From Syntrophobacter fumaroxidans MPOB (GTDB lineage Bacteria; Desulfobacterota; Syntrophobacteria; Syntrophobacterales; Syntrophobacteraceae), in assembly GCF_000014965.1 (NCBI RefSeq), contig NC_008554.1, forward strand, positions 2,406,001 through 2,470,000: a DNA stretch of 64,000 nucleotides, read 5' to 3'. The notes under the pieces were generated by a model. It ran no database searches and was not told where the DNA came from. It saw only the letters and a list, made by a program, of their open reading frames with translations. This document shows, in pieces, positions 17,135 through 26,100 of this stretch. Numbering within the stretch: position 1 is the first letter of the stretch; every line of letters begins with the position of its first letter. A program made the position numbers and the translations under genes.

Positions 17135-17983
17135 ATGACCGAAGACAGAAACCCGCCGGCTGAGAAGACCGATCGCATCCTTGATCTGCACAATCATATC
17201 CTGCCGGGACTCGACGACGGAGCCGACGACTGGCCGCAGAGCCTGGCCATGGCACGGCTGGCGGTGGACGACGGCGTTTCGGGCATCGTCTGCACCCCGC
17301 ACTGGATTTCCGGCTTCTACGACAATACGGCGGAGATGGTTCTCGACCGCCTGGAATCCTTCAGACGCAAGCTCGCCGAAGAACGGATTCCCTTGTCGGT
17401 GTACCCGGGCTCCGAACTGCGCCTGGATGCCGACCTGGCGGGCAAGATCAAGTCCAGAGAGGTGCTCACTATCAACGATACGGGGCGATATGCGCTGATC
17501 GAGTTCCCCGACCGATTTCTGCCGGGCAACATGGACCATGTTTTCTGGCAGCTGCAATCCAATGAAATCACGCCGGTCCTGAGCCATCCCGAGAGGCATG
17601 GGCACCTGATGCGCAATGCACCGCTCATCTATCGCTGGGTGGAGATGGGAGTCCTCGTCCAGATCACGTCGGCAAGCCTTCTCGGGCGATTTGGAAGCGA
17701 GGTGCGGAGGTTTTCCGTTCTCCTCATGTCTCACAACCTCGCTCATATCCTGGCAACGGATGCGCACGGCCTCCATGTGCGCACTCCCCGGCTCTCCGAT
17801 GGCCTGAGCGCCGCCGTGTCCATAGTGGGCGAGGAATCGGCGCGCCGGATGGTCGACGAGACGCCCTGGAGCATCATCCGGGGCGAGCCCGTGAGACTGC
17901 CCGACCCAGTGCCCCTGCGCAAGGCATCCGTCGATTCCCCGCTGAGAAGATTTTTTTCCCTGTTCGGCGTGCATCCTCATTAG
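17135..17983 (+). CDS. PHP-domain phosphatase, CpsB/CapC/YwqE-like
   Basis: 282 aa. The PHP metal site is complete: DLHNHILPGLDDGA (about 17-30), CTPHW (about 54), SHPERHGH (about 150) and TDAHG (about 208). These are the signatures of Mn-dependent protein-tyrosine phosphatases of the CpsB/YwqE group, which dephosphorylate tyrosine kinases controlling capsule or exopolysaccharide export. No capsule gene or BY-kinase lies nearby, so the target is unknown. The protein has no signal peptide and should be cytosolic. The gene stands alone on the plus strand with its own promoter. Confidence 0.85.
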   Translation: MTEDRNPPAEKTDRILDLHNHILPGLDDGADDWPQSLAMARLAVDDGVSGIVCTPHWISGFYDNTAEMVLDRLESFRRKLAEERIPLSVYPGSELRLDADLAGKIKSREVLTINDTGRYALIEFPDRFLPGNMDHVFWQLQSNEITPVLSHPERHGHLMRNAPLIYRWVEMGVLVQITSASLLGRFGSEVRRFSVLLMSHNLAHILATDAHGLHVRTPRLSDGLSAAVSIVGEESARRMVDETPWSIIRGEPVRLPDPVPLRKASVDSPLRRFFSLFGVHPH

Positions 17984-18125
17984 CCGCCGGACCGTTCCCG
18001 TCTTCCCCGCCGTTTCCTTCTTCCGATGCGTCCTCCCGTAGTCGGCAGCGATGCCCGAACGCATGCACTCGCGTTAGCGGAGCCGCGGACGGCGCCACGG
18101 CGTGATGCGGGGGTTCCCCTTCCGC

Positions 18126-18950
18126 TCAGGAAATCACCTTCCGCAGGTAACGGAAGGCGTCGCGGGCCGCTTCCACCGCATTGTCCACATAGGTGTAGAG
18201 CTCCACCGTGACGTATCCTTCGAATGCGATGCCGCGAACGGCTTCGAGGACCGCCGGGAGATCGATGGCTCCCTCCCCCGGCATCAGGTGATGGTGTATG
18301 CGCGACGCCGCTATGTCCTCGAGGTGGAAGTGCCCGATCATGCTTTTCATTTTCGGAATGAGCGCCTGAGGGTCTTCACCGACGCAGAAGAAATGGCCTA
18401 TGTCGAAATTCAATCCGAACACCTCCGGGTCGAGCAGGCGGAACAGTTCCAGGAACTGCCGGCTGTTTTCGATGAGCAGGCCCGGTTCCGGTTCGATGAG
18501 AATCCGGACCCTTTTCTTGCGGGCTCTTTCCTCGACGGCGGCAAGCCCTTCCCGAAAGAATCGGAACCCCTCTTCGCGGGTGATCCCGTCCAGCGGGCCG
18601 CCCGGTTCGGTGGAAATTGTGCGGGCACCGAGATCCCGCGCCAGATCGATGCAATTCAGAGTGTACTCCACCCGTCTCTTTCTCTCCCCGGCATCCTTTT
18701 CTATCCAGGACGGATGATAGGTATCCCCGTCGGCATGATGCATGAAGGCGTTGACGTTGGATATTTCCATGCGATGTTCGCGTAGCGCCGCCCGGATTTG
18801 CTTCCGTCCGGCGGCGCTGAGTTGCGTCGGATAGGCGTGGGGCACGTCCGCCATGATTTCGATGCCCTGGTATCCGATATCCGCCAGGATGCGGATGGTA
18901 TCCTTGAGGGAATGCCTGAGGAATCCATTGGAGCTGAAGGCAAATTTCAT
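18126..18950 (-). CDS. TIM-barrel sugar phosphate isomerase/epimerase (xylose isomerase-like) 1
   Basis: 274 aa from ATG 18950. The pattern IGYQGIEIMADVPHAYP at the N-terminus, EPEPGLLIENS (about 157), NFDIGHFFCVGED (about 183) and HFHLEDIA (about 208) give the Glu/Asp/His metal ligands of the AP-endonuclease-2/xylose isomerase superfamily. Its ATG overlaps the TGA of the next gene (18947), so the two are translationally coupled. It resembles that neighbour along its whole length (GVEVLADVPHLF, LDLGHSHVLGEE), evidence of tandem duplication. It belongs to a three-gene set with an Ino1-like enzyme, which suggests a cyclitol or sugar-phosphate substrate. Reaction unknown. Confidence 0.82.
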   Translation of the reverse strand: MKFAFSSNGFLRHSLKDTIRILADIGYQGIEIMADVPHAYPTQLSAAGRKQIRAALREHRMEISNVNAFMHHADGDTYHPSWIEKDAGERKRRVEYTLNCIDLARDLGARTISTEPGGPLDGITREEGFRFFREGLAAVEERARKKRVRILIEPEPGLLIENSRQFLELFRLLDPEVFGLNFDIGHFFCVGEDPQALIPKMKSMIGHFHLEDIAASRIHHHLMPGEGAIDLPAVLEAVRGIAFEGYVTVELYTYVDNAVEAARDAFRYLRKVIS

Positions 18951-19810
18951 GGGTCGACCTGTGGTTTTTCGTGAATGAGTGGTCGGAGATGGGCCAGAGA
19001 CCGGGTGGCCGCTTCTTCGGGCTGGTGCGGATAGGTGTAGAGCTCCACGGTAATGAACCCGTCGTAGCGGTTGTCGTCGAGGATTCGGAACAGGGCCGCG
19101 AAATCGACTTCCCCCAGCCCTGGAATCAGGTGATAGTGCTTTCGCCGCGCGATGTCCTCGATGTGCACGTGAAAAATCCGAGCCCCCAGGGAACGGACCA
19201 CGAATTCCGGCTCTTCGCCCAGAACATGGCTGTGCCCCAGGTCGAGGTTTGCGCCGAACCAGGGAGAATCCAGCGCCCGCATCAACGCCTCCAGCTCCCC
19301 GCACCGTTCCACGAGAAGCCCCGGCTCATATTCCATGCCGATTCGGACTCCATGGGCTTCTCCGCACCGAAGAACGGCTTCGAGTGAGTCCTTCAGCAGT
19401 TCGAGCGATTCCGAGGGGAGTGTCCCCGGAACCATTCGACCGGAGGTCACGCTCACGTTCGGGCATTCCAGTTCATGTGCGATTTCGACGCATCGCTTTG
19501 AATACTCGATTCGCCATTTTCTCGCATCCGGGTCCGGGTTCGCCAGCGAAGGCTCGAACAAGGGCTCCCAAAAACACCCGCCGTAATACCCCACGGCCGT
19601 GTTTGCGTTCACGTTCGCCGCGCGGATGCCGGAGCGACGGAGGACCGCCTTGAGCCCGGCAAGCTCGGGATCGAGTCGCCGGCCTGCGAACAGGTGGGGC
19701 ACATCCGCCAGGACCTCGACTCCGTCGAATCCGATCGCCGCGATGCGCTCCACCGCTTCACAGACGGAAAAGCGAACGAACGCGTTGGTGCTGAAGGAAA
19801 GCCCCGGCAT
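18947..19810 (-). CDS. TIM-barrel sugar phosphate isomerase/epimerase (xylose isomerase-like) 2
   Basis: 287 aa. Xylose-isomerase-like barrel with IGFDGVEVLADVPHLF (about 27-42), GMEYEPGLLVERCG (about 160), ANLDLGHSHVLGEE (about 190) and FHVHIEDIARRKHYH (about 217-231), so the metal site looks intact. It overlaps the downstream paralogue by 4 bp and starts 1 bp after the stop of the Ino1-like gene, a tight operon. The two barrels may catalyse successive or alternative isomerisations of the product of the Ino1-like enzyme. Substrate not known. Confidence 0.82.
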   Translation of the reverse strand: MPGLSFSTNAFVRFSVCEAVERIAAIGFDGVEVLADVPHLFAGRRLDPELAGLKAVLRRSGIRAANVNANTAVGYYGGCFWEPLFEPSLANPDPDARKWRIEYSKRCVEIAHELECPNVSVTSGRMVPGTLPSESLELLKDSLEAVLRCGEAHGVRIGMEYEPGLLVERCGELEALMRALDSPWFGANLDLGHSHVLGEEPEFVVRSLGARIFHVHIEDIARRKHYHLIPGLGEVDFAALFRILDDNRYDGFITVELYTYPHQPEEAATRSLAHLRPLIHEKPQVDP

Positions 19811-21061
19811 TCAATTCACTCCGGTCGCCGATTTCCGGGAGGGACCATCGAGGCCTTTACGGCCTGAAAACGCCCGGGCGTAGTCCAGCAGCATTTCAAA
19901 TTGCTGCTGGAGACGGTATTCATCGACACCCAGCGGTTCTTTGAAGTATGAGGCAAGATGCGGCATGAGCCCCGATTCGCCGTTCCTCGCGGCAAATTCC
20001 GCGAAACGCACCAGGTCGATGACCAGGGGAGCCGCCAGGAGCGAGTCGTAGCCCTGCCAAATGAACTGCACGGTCATCTTCGTCCCCAGGAATCCCCGGA
20101 AGTGCACGAAATCCCAGGCCGTTTTCTGATCGTCCAGAGAAGGCACGTAATCGATGCGGACCCGAGAGTGCGGCGTGTACCCGAGGATTCTGGACAAGAC
20201 GCCGTCCTTGGTCTTTATTTTGGACTCCCGGTTCGCGGAGTTTTCCAGAACGGCGCCGTCCATGTTCCCCAGAATATTGAACCCCTCCCAGCTCAGGACC
20301 TCGAGATTCCGGCACACGAACAACGGCGCGAGTGCCGATTTGACCAGGGTTTCGCCCGTCTTCCCGTCATTGCCCATAACGGGGACCCCTCTTGCTTCGG
20401 CCATGCGCACCAGGGCGGGTGGCAGAGCGCCGTTGGACGGAGTGAAATTCACATAGGGACATCCCTCGCGAATCGCGGCATAGGCATAGATGGTGCTCGC
20501 CCTCACGGCCTCGCTTTCGTTCCGCTCGATGCTCCGCTCGAGGGCGTCCGGCTCCAGGTGTCGTTCGTCAATGGCCAGGGGCGGTTCGGTGGACGCCAGG
20601 TTGACGACCACCACGATGTCCGCTCCGGTCTTTCGTTTGAAGCTTCGAAGCTGTTCCGCGATACGGACGATTTCCTCCCACACGGAAACCCGGGGGGAAT
20701 CGACGGAGGAAGCCATGCGGCGGATCGCATCACCGCAATTGCGGACGGTGCCCACCCCGACGTGGCGATCGGTCTCGAGCAGATCCTCCTCAACCTGCTG
20801 CAGGATCCGCTGATCGAGCGCCCCGGTCTTTTCCGCAAAAGCCCACGCCTCGTCGCGCAGGCTCCCGGCACGGATGTCACATCCCCCGAACACGAGCCGG
20901 TCCACGCCCGCCAGGTCCAGGCGCCCGAACGGTTCGAGAACGCTCACCATTCCCGTCGGAGCGGCCAGGCCGCGCCGCAGGGCCGCCGCTCCCGCCACCA
21001 CCATGCTGGAGATGGACCCCAACGCCCCGATCAACCAGACGCCGACTTTCCTGCTTTTCAT
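19811..21061 (-). CDS. Inositol-3-phosphate synthase-like (Ino1 family) protein
   Basis: 416 aa. N-terminal NAD-binding segment (VGVWLIGALGSISSMVVAGA, residues 7-26), TPSNGALPPAL (about 208), GNDGKTGETLVKSAL (about 230) and the NILGNMDGAVL segment (about 262) match myo-inositol-1-phosphate synthases. These convert glucose 6-phosphate to inositol 3-phosphate through NAD-dependent oxidation and aldol cyclisation. GNDGKTGET is the conserved active-site loop. It heads a three-gene operon with two TIM-barrel enzymes. True inositol phosphate formation is likely but some bacterial members sit in lipid or cyclitol pathways with other roles, and no inositol monophosphatase is seen here. Confidence 0.82.
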   Translation of the reverse strand: MKSRKVGVWLIGALGSISSMVVAGAAALRRGLAAPTGMVSVLEPFGRLDLAGVDRLVFGGCDIRAGSLRDEAWAFAEKTGALDQRILQQVEEDLLETDRHVGVGTVRNCGDAIRRMASSVDSPRVSVWEEIVRIAEQLRSFKRKTGADIVVVVNLASTEPPLAIDERHLEPDALERSIERNESEAVRASTIYAYAAIREGCPYVNFTPSNGALPPALVRMAEARGVPVMGNDGKTGETLVKSALAPLFVCRNLEVLSWEGFNILGNMDGAVLENSANRESKIKTKDGVLSRILGYTPHSRVRIDYVPSLDDQKTAWDFVHFRGFLGTKMTVQFIWQGYDSLLAAPLVIDLVRFAEFAARNGESGLMPHLASYFKEPLGVDEYRLQQQFEMLLDYARAFSGRKGLDGPSRKSATGVN

Positions 21062-21276
21062 TGGAGACTCGAATCCTTAACGCAATCCGACCCGGGTTTT
21101 CGGCTCGAATTCTTGGGCACCCCGCGCCCCACTGCAAGGGAAGCGCGGCAACAAATGCCTGGGAAGATCGGAGGGCGGAGCAATCCACCCGGCCTCGCAG
21201 AATCTTTCGCTTCGCCCGGGAGCGTTTTGCTCCAACGGCTCAACACGCTCCCGAAGTCCCTCCGGGCCTGGTCCGG

Positions 21277-21744
21277 CTATATCCTGCCCGTCCGGTAGTC
21301 GGTTCTGCCCAGGGGCAGCAGGGCACAGTTCGAGGGCAGTTCGCCCGTCTGCACGACGCAATCGATGGTGATACCCCCCCTGGCGTTCCACAGGCCGACC
21401 ACCCGGAGAAACGCGGCATCGAGGGCATCGCTCAAACGCTTGTGAATATAGGCCGTGCAGTCCTCGTGGAAAGTCCCCAGGTTCCGGAAACTTCCCAGGA
21501 AAAGCTTGAACGACTTGCTTTCGACCAGCCGGTCCCTCGGAACGTAGTCGACGATCAGGGTGGCAAAATCAGGCTGTCCCGTAATGGGGCAGATGGTCGT
21601 CAATTCCGGAGCGGTGAGGCGGACCGTGTAGTTTGTTCCCGGATGCGGATTGGCGAACGTCTCGATAACGGCCTCATCCGGATTGGCGGGCACGCCGGCC
21701 TGCCGTCCCAGTTGAGTCAGTGATGAATAGCCATCGATGGGCAT
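21277..21744 (-). CDS. queF: NADPH-dependent 7-cyano-7-deazaguanine reductase, QueF type I
   Basis: 155 aa. The catalytic Cys lies in TTICPITGQPDF (about 48-59), the NADPH-binding ESKSFKLFLGSFRN at about 75-88 and the catalytic Asp in TFHEDC (about 90-95). QueF reduces the nitrile of preQ0 to the aminomethyl group of preQ1, which is then inserted into tRNA. The short form (about 155 aa) is the YkvM-like type I. It follows queC by 54 bp in the same direction and closes the queD-queE-queC-queF set. No tgt or queA in the window. Confidence 0.93.
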   Translation of the reverse strand: MPIDGYSSLTQLGRQAGVPANPDEAVIETFANPHPGTNYTVRLTAPELTTICPITGQPDFATLIVDYVPRDRLVESKSFKLFLGSFRNLGTFHEDCTAYIHKRLSDALDAAFLRVVGLWNARGGITIDCVVQTGELPSNCALLPLGRTDYRTGRI

Positions 21745-21798
21745 TGGATCTCCTTAGAACGGGAATTGCTTTCAGGGTTGCCGCGGGATGAAACGCGC

Positions 21799-22503
21799 TC
21801 AATCCCGAACGTAGCGCGTCGGGTCCGGTATTCCTGCTTCCATGAATCCTTTCTTTCTGAGAATGCAACTGTCGCAGTGTCCGCAGGCCAGTCCCCGGGC
21901 GTCGGGATCGTAGCAGGAATGGGTCAGGCTGTAGTCGAGGCCGAGCTCAAGACCGCGCTTGATGATCTCCCCCTTGGTCAGACGAATGAGCGGGGTATGG
22001 ACCTTGATGCGCATTCTGCCTTCCACGGTTTCCCGGATCGCCAGGTTGGCCATCCTTTCAAAGGCGGCAATGTATTCCGGGCGGCAGTCGGGGTACCCCG
22101 AATAGTCGAGCGCGTTGACGCCGATGAATATGTCCGCGGCGCCGAGCACCTCCGCCCACGCCAGCGCAAAGGACAGAAAGATGGTATTCCGGGCCGGCAC
22201 ATAGGTTGCCGGAATACGGTCCGACATCTTTTCGACGGGAACGTCTTTGGGAACTTCCTCATGGCCGGTCAGAGCGGACCCTCCAATCCGATCCAGCGGC
22301 AGCTCCAGCACGAGGTGTTCCCTTGCCCCCAGGGCGGGTGCCGAACGCCGGGCGGCCTCCACCTCCACCCCGTGCCTCTGGTGGTAGAAGAAGCTCAACG
22401 CGTAAGCCTCGAATCCCTCCGCCTTGGCAACGGCAAGGCAGGTGGTGGAGTCGATGCCCCCTGAAAAGAGCACCACGGCTTTGCGACGATGTTCCTGTCC
22501 CAA
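21799..22503 (-). CDS. queC: 7-cyano-7-deazaguanine synthase QueC
   Basis: 234 aa when started at TTG 22503, which follows GAGGGG at 6 nt; a GTG at 22518 is an alternative. An upstream ATG would overlap queE by about 85 bp. The PP-loop [16 protein letters not shown] (about 7-22) binds [21 protein letters not shown] is the family core, and the C-terminal [20 protein letters not shown] holds the structural zinc. It converts 7-carboxy-7-deazaguanine and ammonia to preQ0 with ATP. A 44-bp gap separates it from queE. Confidence 0.93.
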   Translation of the reverse strand: MGQEHRRKAVVLFSGGIDSTTCLAVAKAEGFEAYALSFFYHQRHGVEVEAARRSAPALGAREHLVLELPLDRIGGSALTGHEEVPKDVPVEKMSDRIPATYVPARNTIFLSFALAWAEVLGAADIFIGVNALDYSGYPDCRPEYIAAFERMANLAIRETVEGRMRIKVHTPLIRLTKGEIIKRGLELGLDYSLTHSCYDPDARGLACGHCDSCILRKKGFMEAGIPDPTRYVRD

Positions 22504-22547
22504 GAAAGATCCCCTCACTCCAATGGTTCCCGGCGGTGGTCCGCTTG

Positions 22548-23195
22548 TCAGACTCCTCGTGTATCCGGCTCCCAGATGATCTTGTGGAGCTGTAACCCGA
22601 GCCGGACTCGCAGACGATCGGCAAGGATCCACTCAGCCAGTTCCCTCGGCTCCAATTTGCCGAAAACGGGAGAAAAACAAACCGTGCTGCCGGTTCCGGC
22701 CCGTTCCGCTGCCAACCGCTCGATCTCCCTGGCAAATTCGTAATCCTCCCGCGTTCCGATGACGCACTTGATCTCGTCACGCGATCCCAGGCGCTCCAGG
22801 TTCTCCATATCATTGGCGTCCGACTCGCCGCTCGACGGACACTTGAAATCAACGATCTTCACGCAGCGGCGGTCCACCACGGAGATGTCCATGCTGCCGT
22901 TGGTCTCGACCAGCACCGTGTGGCCCAGGTCGAGCAGTTCTGCGACAAGCTCCGGAGTTTCCGGTTGGAGAAGAGGCTCCCCCCCCGTGATTTCCACCAG
23001 CGGGCAGTCGAACCGACGCACCCGGCCGATGATCTCCCGCAGGGTGACGAAGTCTCCTTCATCGTAGGCGTACCGGGTGTCGCAATAGGAGCAGCGCAGG
23101 TTGCACCCGGTCAATCGCACGAACACGCAGGGCCATCCCGCATACCCGGATTCCCCCTGGATGCTGTGGAAGATCTCGTTCACCCGCAGCGCCAC
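22548..23195 (-). CDS. queE: 7-carboxy-7-deazaguanine synthase QueE (radical SAM)
   Basis: 215 aa. The N-terminus [16 protein letters not shown] is the QueE substrate-binding start. [10 protein letters not shown] (about 31-40) is the CX3CX2C radical-SAM cluster and ITGGEPLLQ (about 69-77) binds SAM. QueE rearranges 6-carboxytetrahydropterin to 7-carboxy-7-deazaguanine in a Mg-dependent radical reaction. Its start directly follows the stop of queD, so the two are coupled. Length is normal. Confidence 0.95.
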   Translation of the reverse strand: MALRVNEIFHSIQGESGYAGWPCVFVRLTGCNLRCSYCDTRYAYDEGDFVTLREIIGRVRRFDCPLVEITGGEPLLQPETPELVAELLDLGHTVLVETNGSMDISVVDRRCVKIVDFKCPSSGESDANDMENLERLGSRDEIKCVIGTREDYEFAREIERLAAERAGTGSTVCFSPVFGKLEPRELAEWILADRLRVRLGLQLHKIIWEPDTRGV

Positions 23196-23576
23196 TCATT
23201 CCTCCCGATACGTCACTCCCGCGTCGGGGGTCTCGCAGACCTTCACTTTGACCACCTTGATCGCGGGGGCATCGAGTTTCCCGGACAATTCCCGGTATAC
23301 ATATCGGGCCAGGTTCTCGGAGGTTGGATTCCGATCCTTGAAGGCAGCCAGATCGTTGAGATTGCAGTGGTCCATTTCGACCATGATCTGCTTCAGGGCT
23401 TTGTCGATGTCGTAGAAATCGATTCCGATGCCGATTTCGTCCAACTCCCGGCACTCCACGTACACTTCCACCGTCCAGTTGTGACCGTGAAGCCGCGCAC
23501 AGTCTCCCGGGTAATCGCGGAGAAGATGGGCCGCCGAAAAACCCGATCGGAAAAAGACTTCATAAACCCCCGGCAT
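23196..23576 (-). CDS. queD: 6-carboxy-5,6,7,8-tetrahydropterin synthase QueD
   Basis: 126 aa, normal for QueD. Zinc ligands and catalytic Cys lie in FSAAHLLRDYPGDCARLHGHNW (His17, Cys27-region, HGH about 30-32, cut here into motif names only). IDFYDIDKAL and MDHCNLND follow, and PTSENLARYVYREL carries the substrate-binding Glu. It converts dihydroneopterin triphosphate to carboxytetrahydropterin, the second step of queuosine precursor synthesis. First gene of the que operon; GTP cyclohydrolase is not in the window. Confidence 0.95.
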   Translation of the reverse strand: MPGVYEVFFRSGFSAAHLLRDYPGDCARLHGHNWTVEVYVECRELDEIGIGIDFYDIDKALKQIMVEMDHCNLNDLAAFKDRNPTSENLARYVYRELSGKLDAPAIKVVKVKVCETPDAGVTYREE

Positions 23577-24142
23577 GGTTCTCCCCGAATACGCCTCGAA
23601 TGGTCCACAGCCTGCATCACGCCCGCGAGAGAAGGTTCAACCTCGAACAGCCTCACCGCGTCGCGAGGCCCGCACGCCGAGGCCATTGAACCCATACGGC
23701 CCCCCACGCCCCGGACCGTGCCGACGTTGCCGGTCAGGCATTCCGCGCGGCTGCCCGCCACATCGCGCGAGGAGTCGTCTTCCGCATTTCTTCACGCCTT
23801 TGCTCAAGCTTTCATACTTTAACGCAAAATTTCTTCACCGGGCAATCAAATTAGTCACTCGGGCAACACCGGACGGTCACGGAGAATCGAGGCTCCCGCC
23901 CGGCTCGAAACTCCGGGCATCGCAGCCTTCTCGCGACCGTGCCGCACGGTTTCCGGCGAGCTCAACGGCCGCCCCGCACCCGACTTTGCTTGCACCCCCC
24001 CCGCAACCGGAGTAAAAGGGATGGGAAATCCGAATGATCGCCGTCCGCGCCTCACGCGCGGTTGCGCCCGGAGTGTTGGAAGGTCGGCCGGGCGCGGCAT
24101 TGAACTGAAGATGGAAAGACAATCCCAGCACAGGAGGAAACG
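23577..24142. other. Divergent intergenic region, queD / subtilisin
   Basis: 566 bp with no gene I can support. The minus-strand leader of queD was examined for a preQ1 riboswitch; the conserved A-rich 3' segment pairing into the ribosome site was not found. The protease ribosome site (AGGAGG) is at the right end. Confidence 0.45.
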
Positions 24143-25930
24143 ATGCACCGCCGGAACCTCGATCCCGCCCGGTTTTGCGTCCTGGGCCTTCTTTTCGCCT
24201 TGCTTTCCGGTTATCAGCCGGGTTGGGCCTCCGACTCGGCGCCTCTCGCACAACCCCAAAACAGGTATATGGCGACCGCTGCAAGTGGCGGAGAATTCGG
24301 GCTGCTCCGGGAGGAACTCACCCGGTCCGGCGCGACCATCATCCGGGAGATGCCGGGAATTCTGACGTTCGCGGTTTCGATTCCGCCGCACAGGAGGGAC
24401 CTCGCCAGGCCCGGAGCAATCAGCCACGCCGCGGGGATCGCCAGGGACGGATTGCGGGCGCTCGTTCGGCCCGCAATGAAGCGGGAACTGCTCAATTCCG
24501 ACGGGTCGCGCAAATCCTATGAAGTGAAAGTGTCCCGGGATTTGTGCAGCGAGGTGATCCCCGATCCCGCGTTCAAATTGGCGGGCCTCATGTGGAACGT
24601 GCACAGGGTTCGTGCCCCGGCCGCATGGAAGACCACTCTCGGATCGTCCAGCGTGCTGGTTGGAGTCGCCGACACCGGTCTGGACTTCACCCACACGGAG
24701 CTCGCATCCCAGGTCGTGCACGTGAAGGACCTCACCGCCGATGAAGATTCCCCGATCTGCGAAAGCTATTTCGGCCAGTCCGATCTGGACAACGCCCGAA
24801 TCTACGGCGGACCCGCGAGAACCGATTGGCACGGGCACGGGACCTGGATCGGCGGCAATATTGCCGCGATGCTCGACGGCGCCGGGATCAACGGCATAGC
24901 CCCTGAAGTCGGGCTGGTCTCGCTCAAAATTGCGCAGTGGTGCGGCTACGCCTACGATTCGACCATCATCGCGTCATTCCTTTACGCCGCGGACAAGGGC
25001 ATAGACATCGTGAGCATTTCGTTCGGCGGGTACGTCGACCGTAGCGATCCCGAGCAGGACCAGACTTACCGTCGGTATGCCGCGGCGGTTTCCTACGCTC
25101 TCAAGAAAGGCACCGTGATCGTCGCGGCGGCCGGCAATGAACACGTGCGGATCGGCTCCGGGGGCGAGGTCCTCAGCCACGGGAGTATGACCACGCCCGG
25201 CGGCTACCTGGAGGATCTGCACGGTCAGTGGGCGGTCCCCGGAGGAATCCCCGGAGTGGTGATGGTTTCCGCGACCGGCAACGTTGTCGAGGCCGCATCG
25301 CCCGCCTGTCCCGGCGACAGCGCGGAATCGTTCAATGCGACATGCAAGCCCGAGTCCGACCGCCATCAACCTTTCGGAGCCGGTAAGCTGAATCAGCTCG
25401 CCTACTACAGCAACTACGGACCCAGGATCGATGTGGCGGCCCCGGGGGGGGCCCGCAAATTCAATCTCCCCGCAGCGGACGGGGGCGGCACCCCGGGCTG
25501 GCCGGTCACAAGAGACAAGCCGTTTCGTGCCTGGGAAACCTTCAGCACCACTTCGAACTGGGGCCTCGTGGTACCCTGTTACAGGATCACCGCCAAAGGG
25601 TTTCCAAACCCTTCCGAATGCTATACGGTCATGCAGGGGACATCCATGGCAACACCGCATGTGTCGGCGGCCCTGGCCCTGCTCGCCGGAGCCTACCCCT
25701 GGCTGCGCCACAATCCTCAACTCCTGGTCTTTTTTCTTAAGGAAGGCGCGCGGAAAATCGACGAAAACACCACTCCGCCCTTGAGTGCAAGGGACAAATC
25801 GCGCGGCGACCTCACCGGGCTCCCATGCAGCAGCGGCTATTGCCATCTGGGGGGAAAACCCATCTCGTATCGGGAAGCATTCGGAGCCGGCATGGTGAAC
25901 GCTCGCTCATTCCTGTTTCCGAAGAACTGA
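24143..25930 (+). CDS. Exported S8 (subtilisin-like) serine protease
   Basis: 595 aa with AGGAGG upstream of the ATG. A signal peptide is visible (basic start, hydrophobic core about 11-25, cleavage near GWAS). After a pro-region of about 150 residues the catalytic triad appears: Asp in LVGVADTGLDFTHTE, His in DWHGHGTWIGGN and Ser in MQGTSMATPHVSAALALLAG. The oxyanion Asn is in VAAAGNEH. The pre-triad MWNVHRVRAPAAW is typical of the mature N-terminus. Extra Cys-containing inserts between His and Ser (CPGDSAESFNATCKPESD) suggest disulfides, as expected for an exported enzyme. Single gene; probable extracellular or periplasmic protein degradation. Confidence 0.9.
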   Translation: MHRRNLDPARFCVLGLLFALLSGYQPGWASDSAPLAQPQNRYMATAASGGEFGLLREELTRSGATIIREMPGILTFAVSIPPHRRDLARPGAISHAAGIARDGLRALVRPAMKRELLNSDGSRKSYEVKVSRDLCSEVIPDPAFKLAGLMWNVHRVRAPAAWKTTLGSSSVLVGVADTGLDFTHTELASQVVHVKDLTADEDSPICESYFGQSDLDNARIYGGPARTDWHGHGTWIGGNIAAMLDGAGINGIAPEVGLVSLKIAQWCGYAYDSTIIASFLYAADKGIDIVSISFGGYVDRSDPEQDQTYRRYAAAVSYALKKGTVIVAAAGNEHVRIGSGGEVLSHGSMTTPGGYLEDLHGQWAVPGGIPGVVMVSATGNVVEAASPACPGDSAESFNATCKPESDRHQPFGAGKLNQLAYYSNYGPRIDVAAPGGARKFNLPAADGGGTPGWPVTRDKPFRAWETFSTTSNWGLVVPCYRITAKGFPNPSECYTVMQGTSMATPHVSAALALLAGAYPWLRHNPQLLVFFLKEGARKIDENTTPPLSARDKSRGDLTGLPCSSGYCHLGGKPISYREAFGAGMVNARSFLFPKN

Positions 25931-26033
25931 CGGCGGAATCCGTCAAGCGCTTTCGGCCGCGAGACCGCTCCGGGAGAGTCGGAGGCGGGAGGCTCGAGCC
26001 GCTTCCTTGATTCGATGATGAGAGTGTTCAAGC

Positions 26034-26060
26034 TTGACAGCGGGGGTGCGCCTGTAGTAT
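26034..26060 (+). promoter_or_regulatory. Sigma-70-like promoter of the TetR-shc operon
   Basis: TTGACA (26034-26039) followed at 15 nt by TAGTAT (26055-26060), about 40 bp before the TetR ATG. The -35 is perfect; the short spacer may make the promoter weak. Confidence 0.5.
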
Positions 26061-26077
26061 TTACTGATCGATAAATA
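26058..26077. promoter_or_regulatory. Probable TetR autoregulatory operator
   Basis: TATTTACTGATCGATAAATA is an imperfect palindrome centred on GATC that overlaps the -10 element and the likely start site, 24 bp before the tetR gene. Location and symmetry fit an operator for the adjacent regulator. Confidence 0.5.
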
Positions 26078-26100
26078 AACACCATTGCAGGGAGCCGCCC

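Noticed and set aside
23577-23830. preQ1 riboswitch in the queD leader
   Set aside because: No short hairpin plus A-rich tail pairing near the ribosome site could be found.
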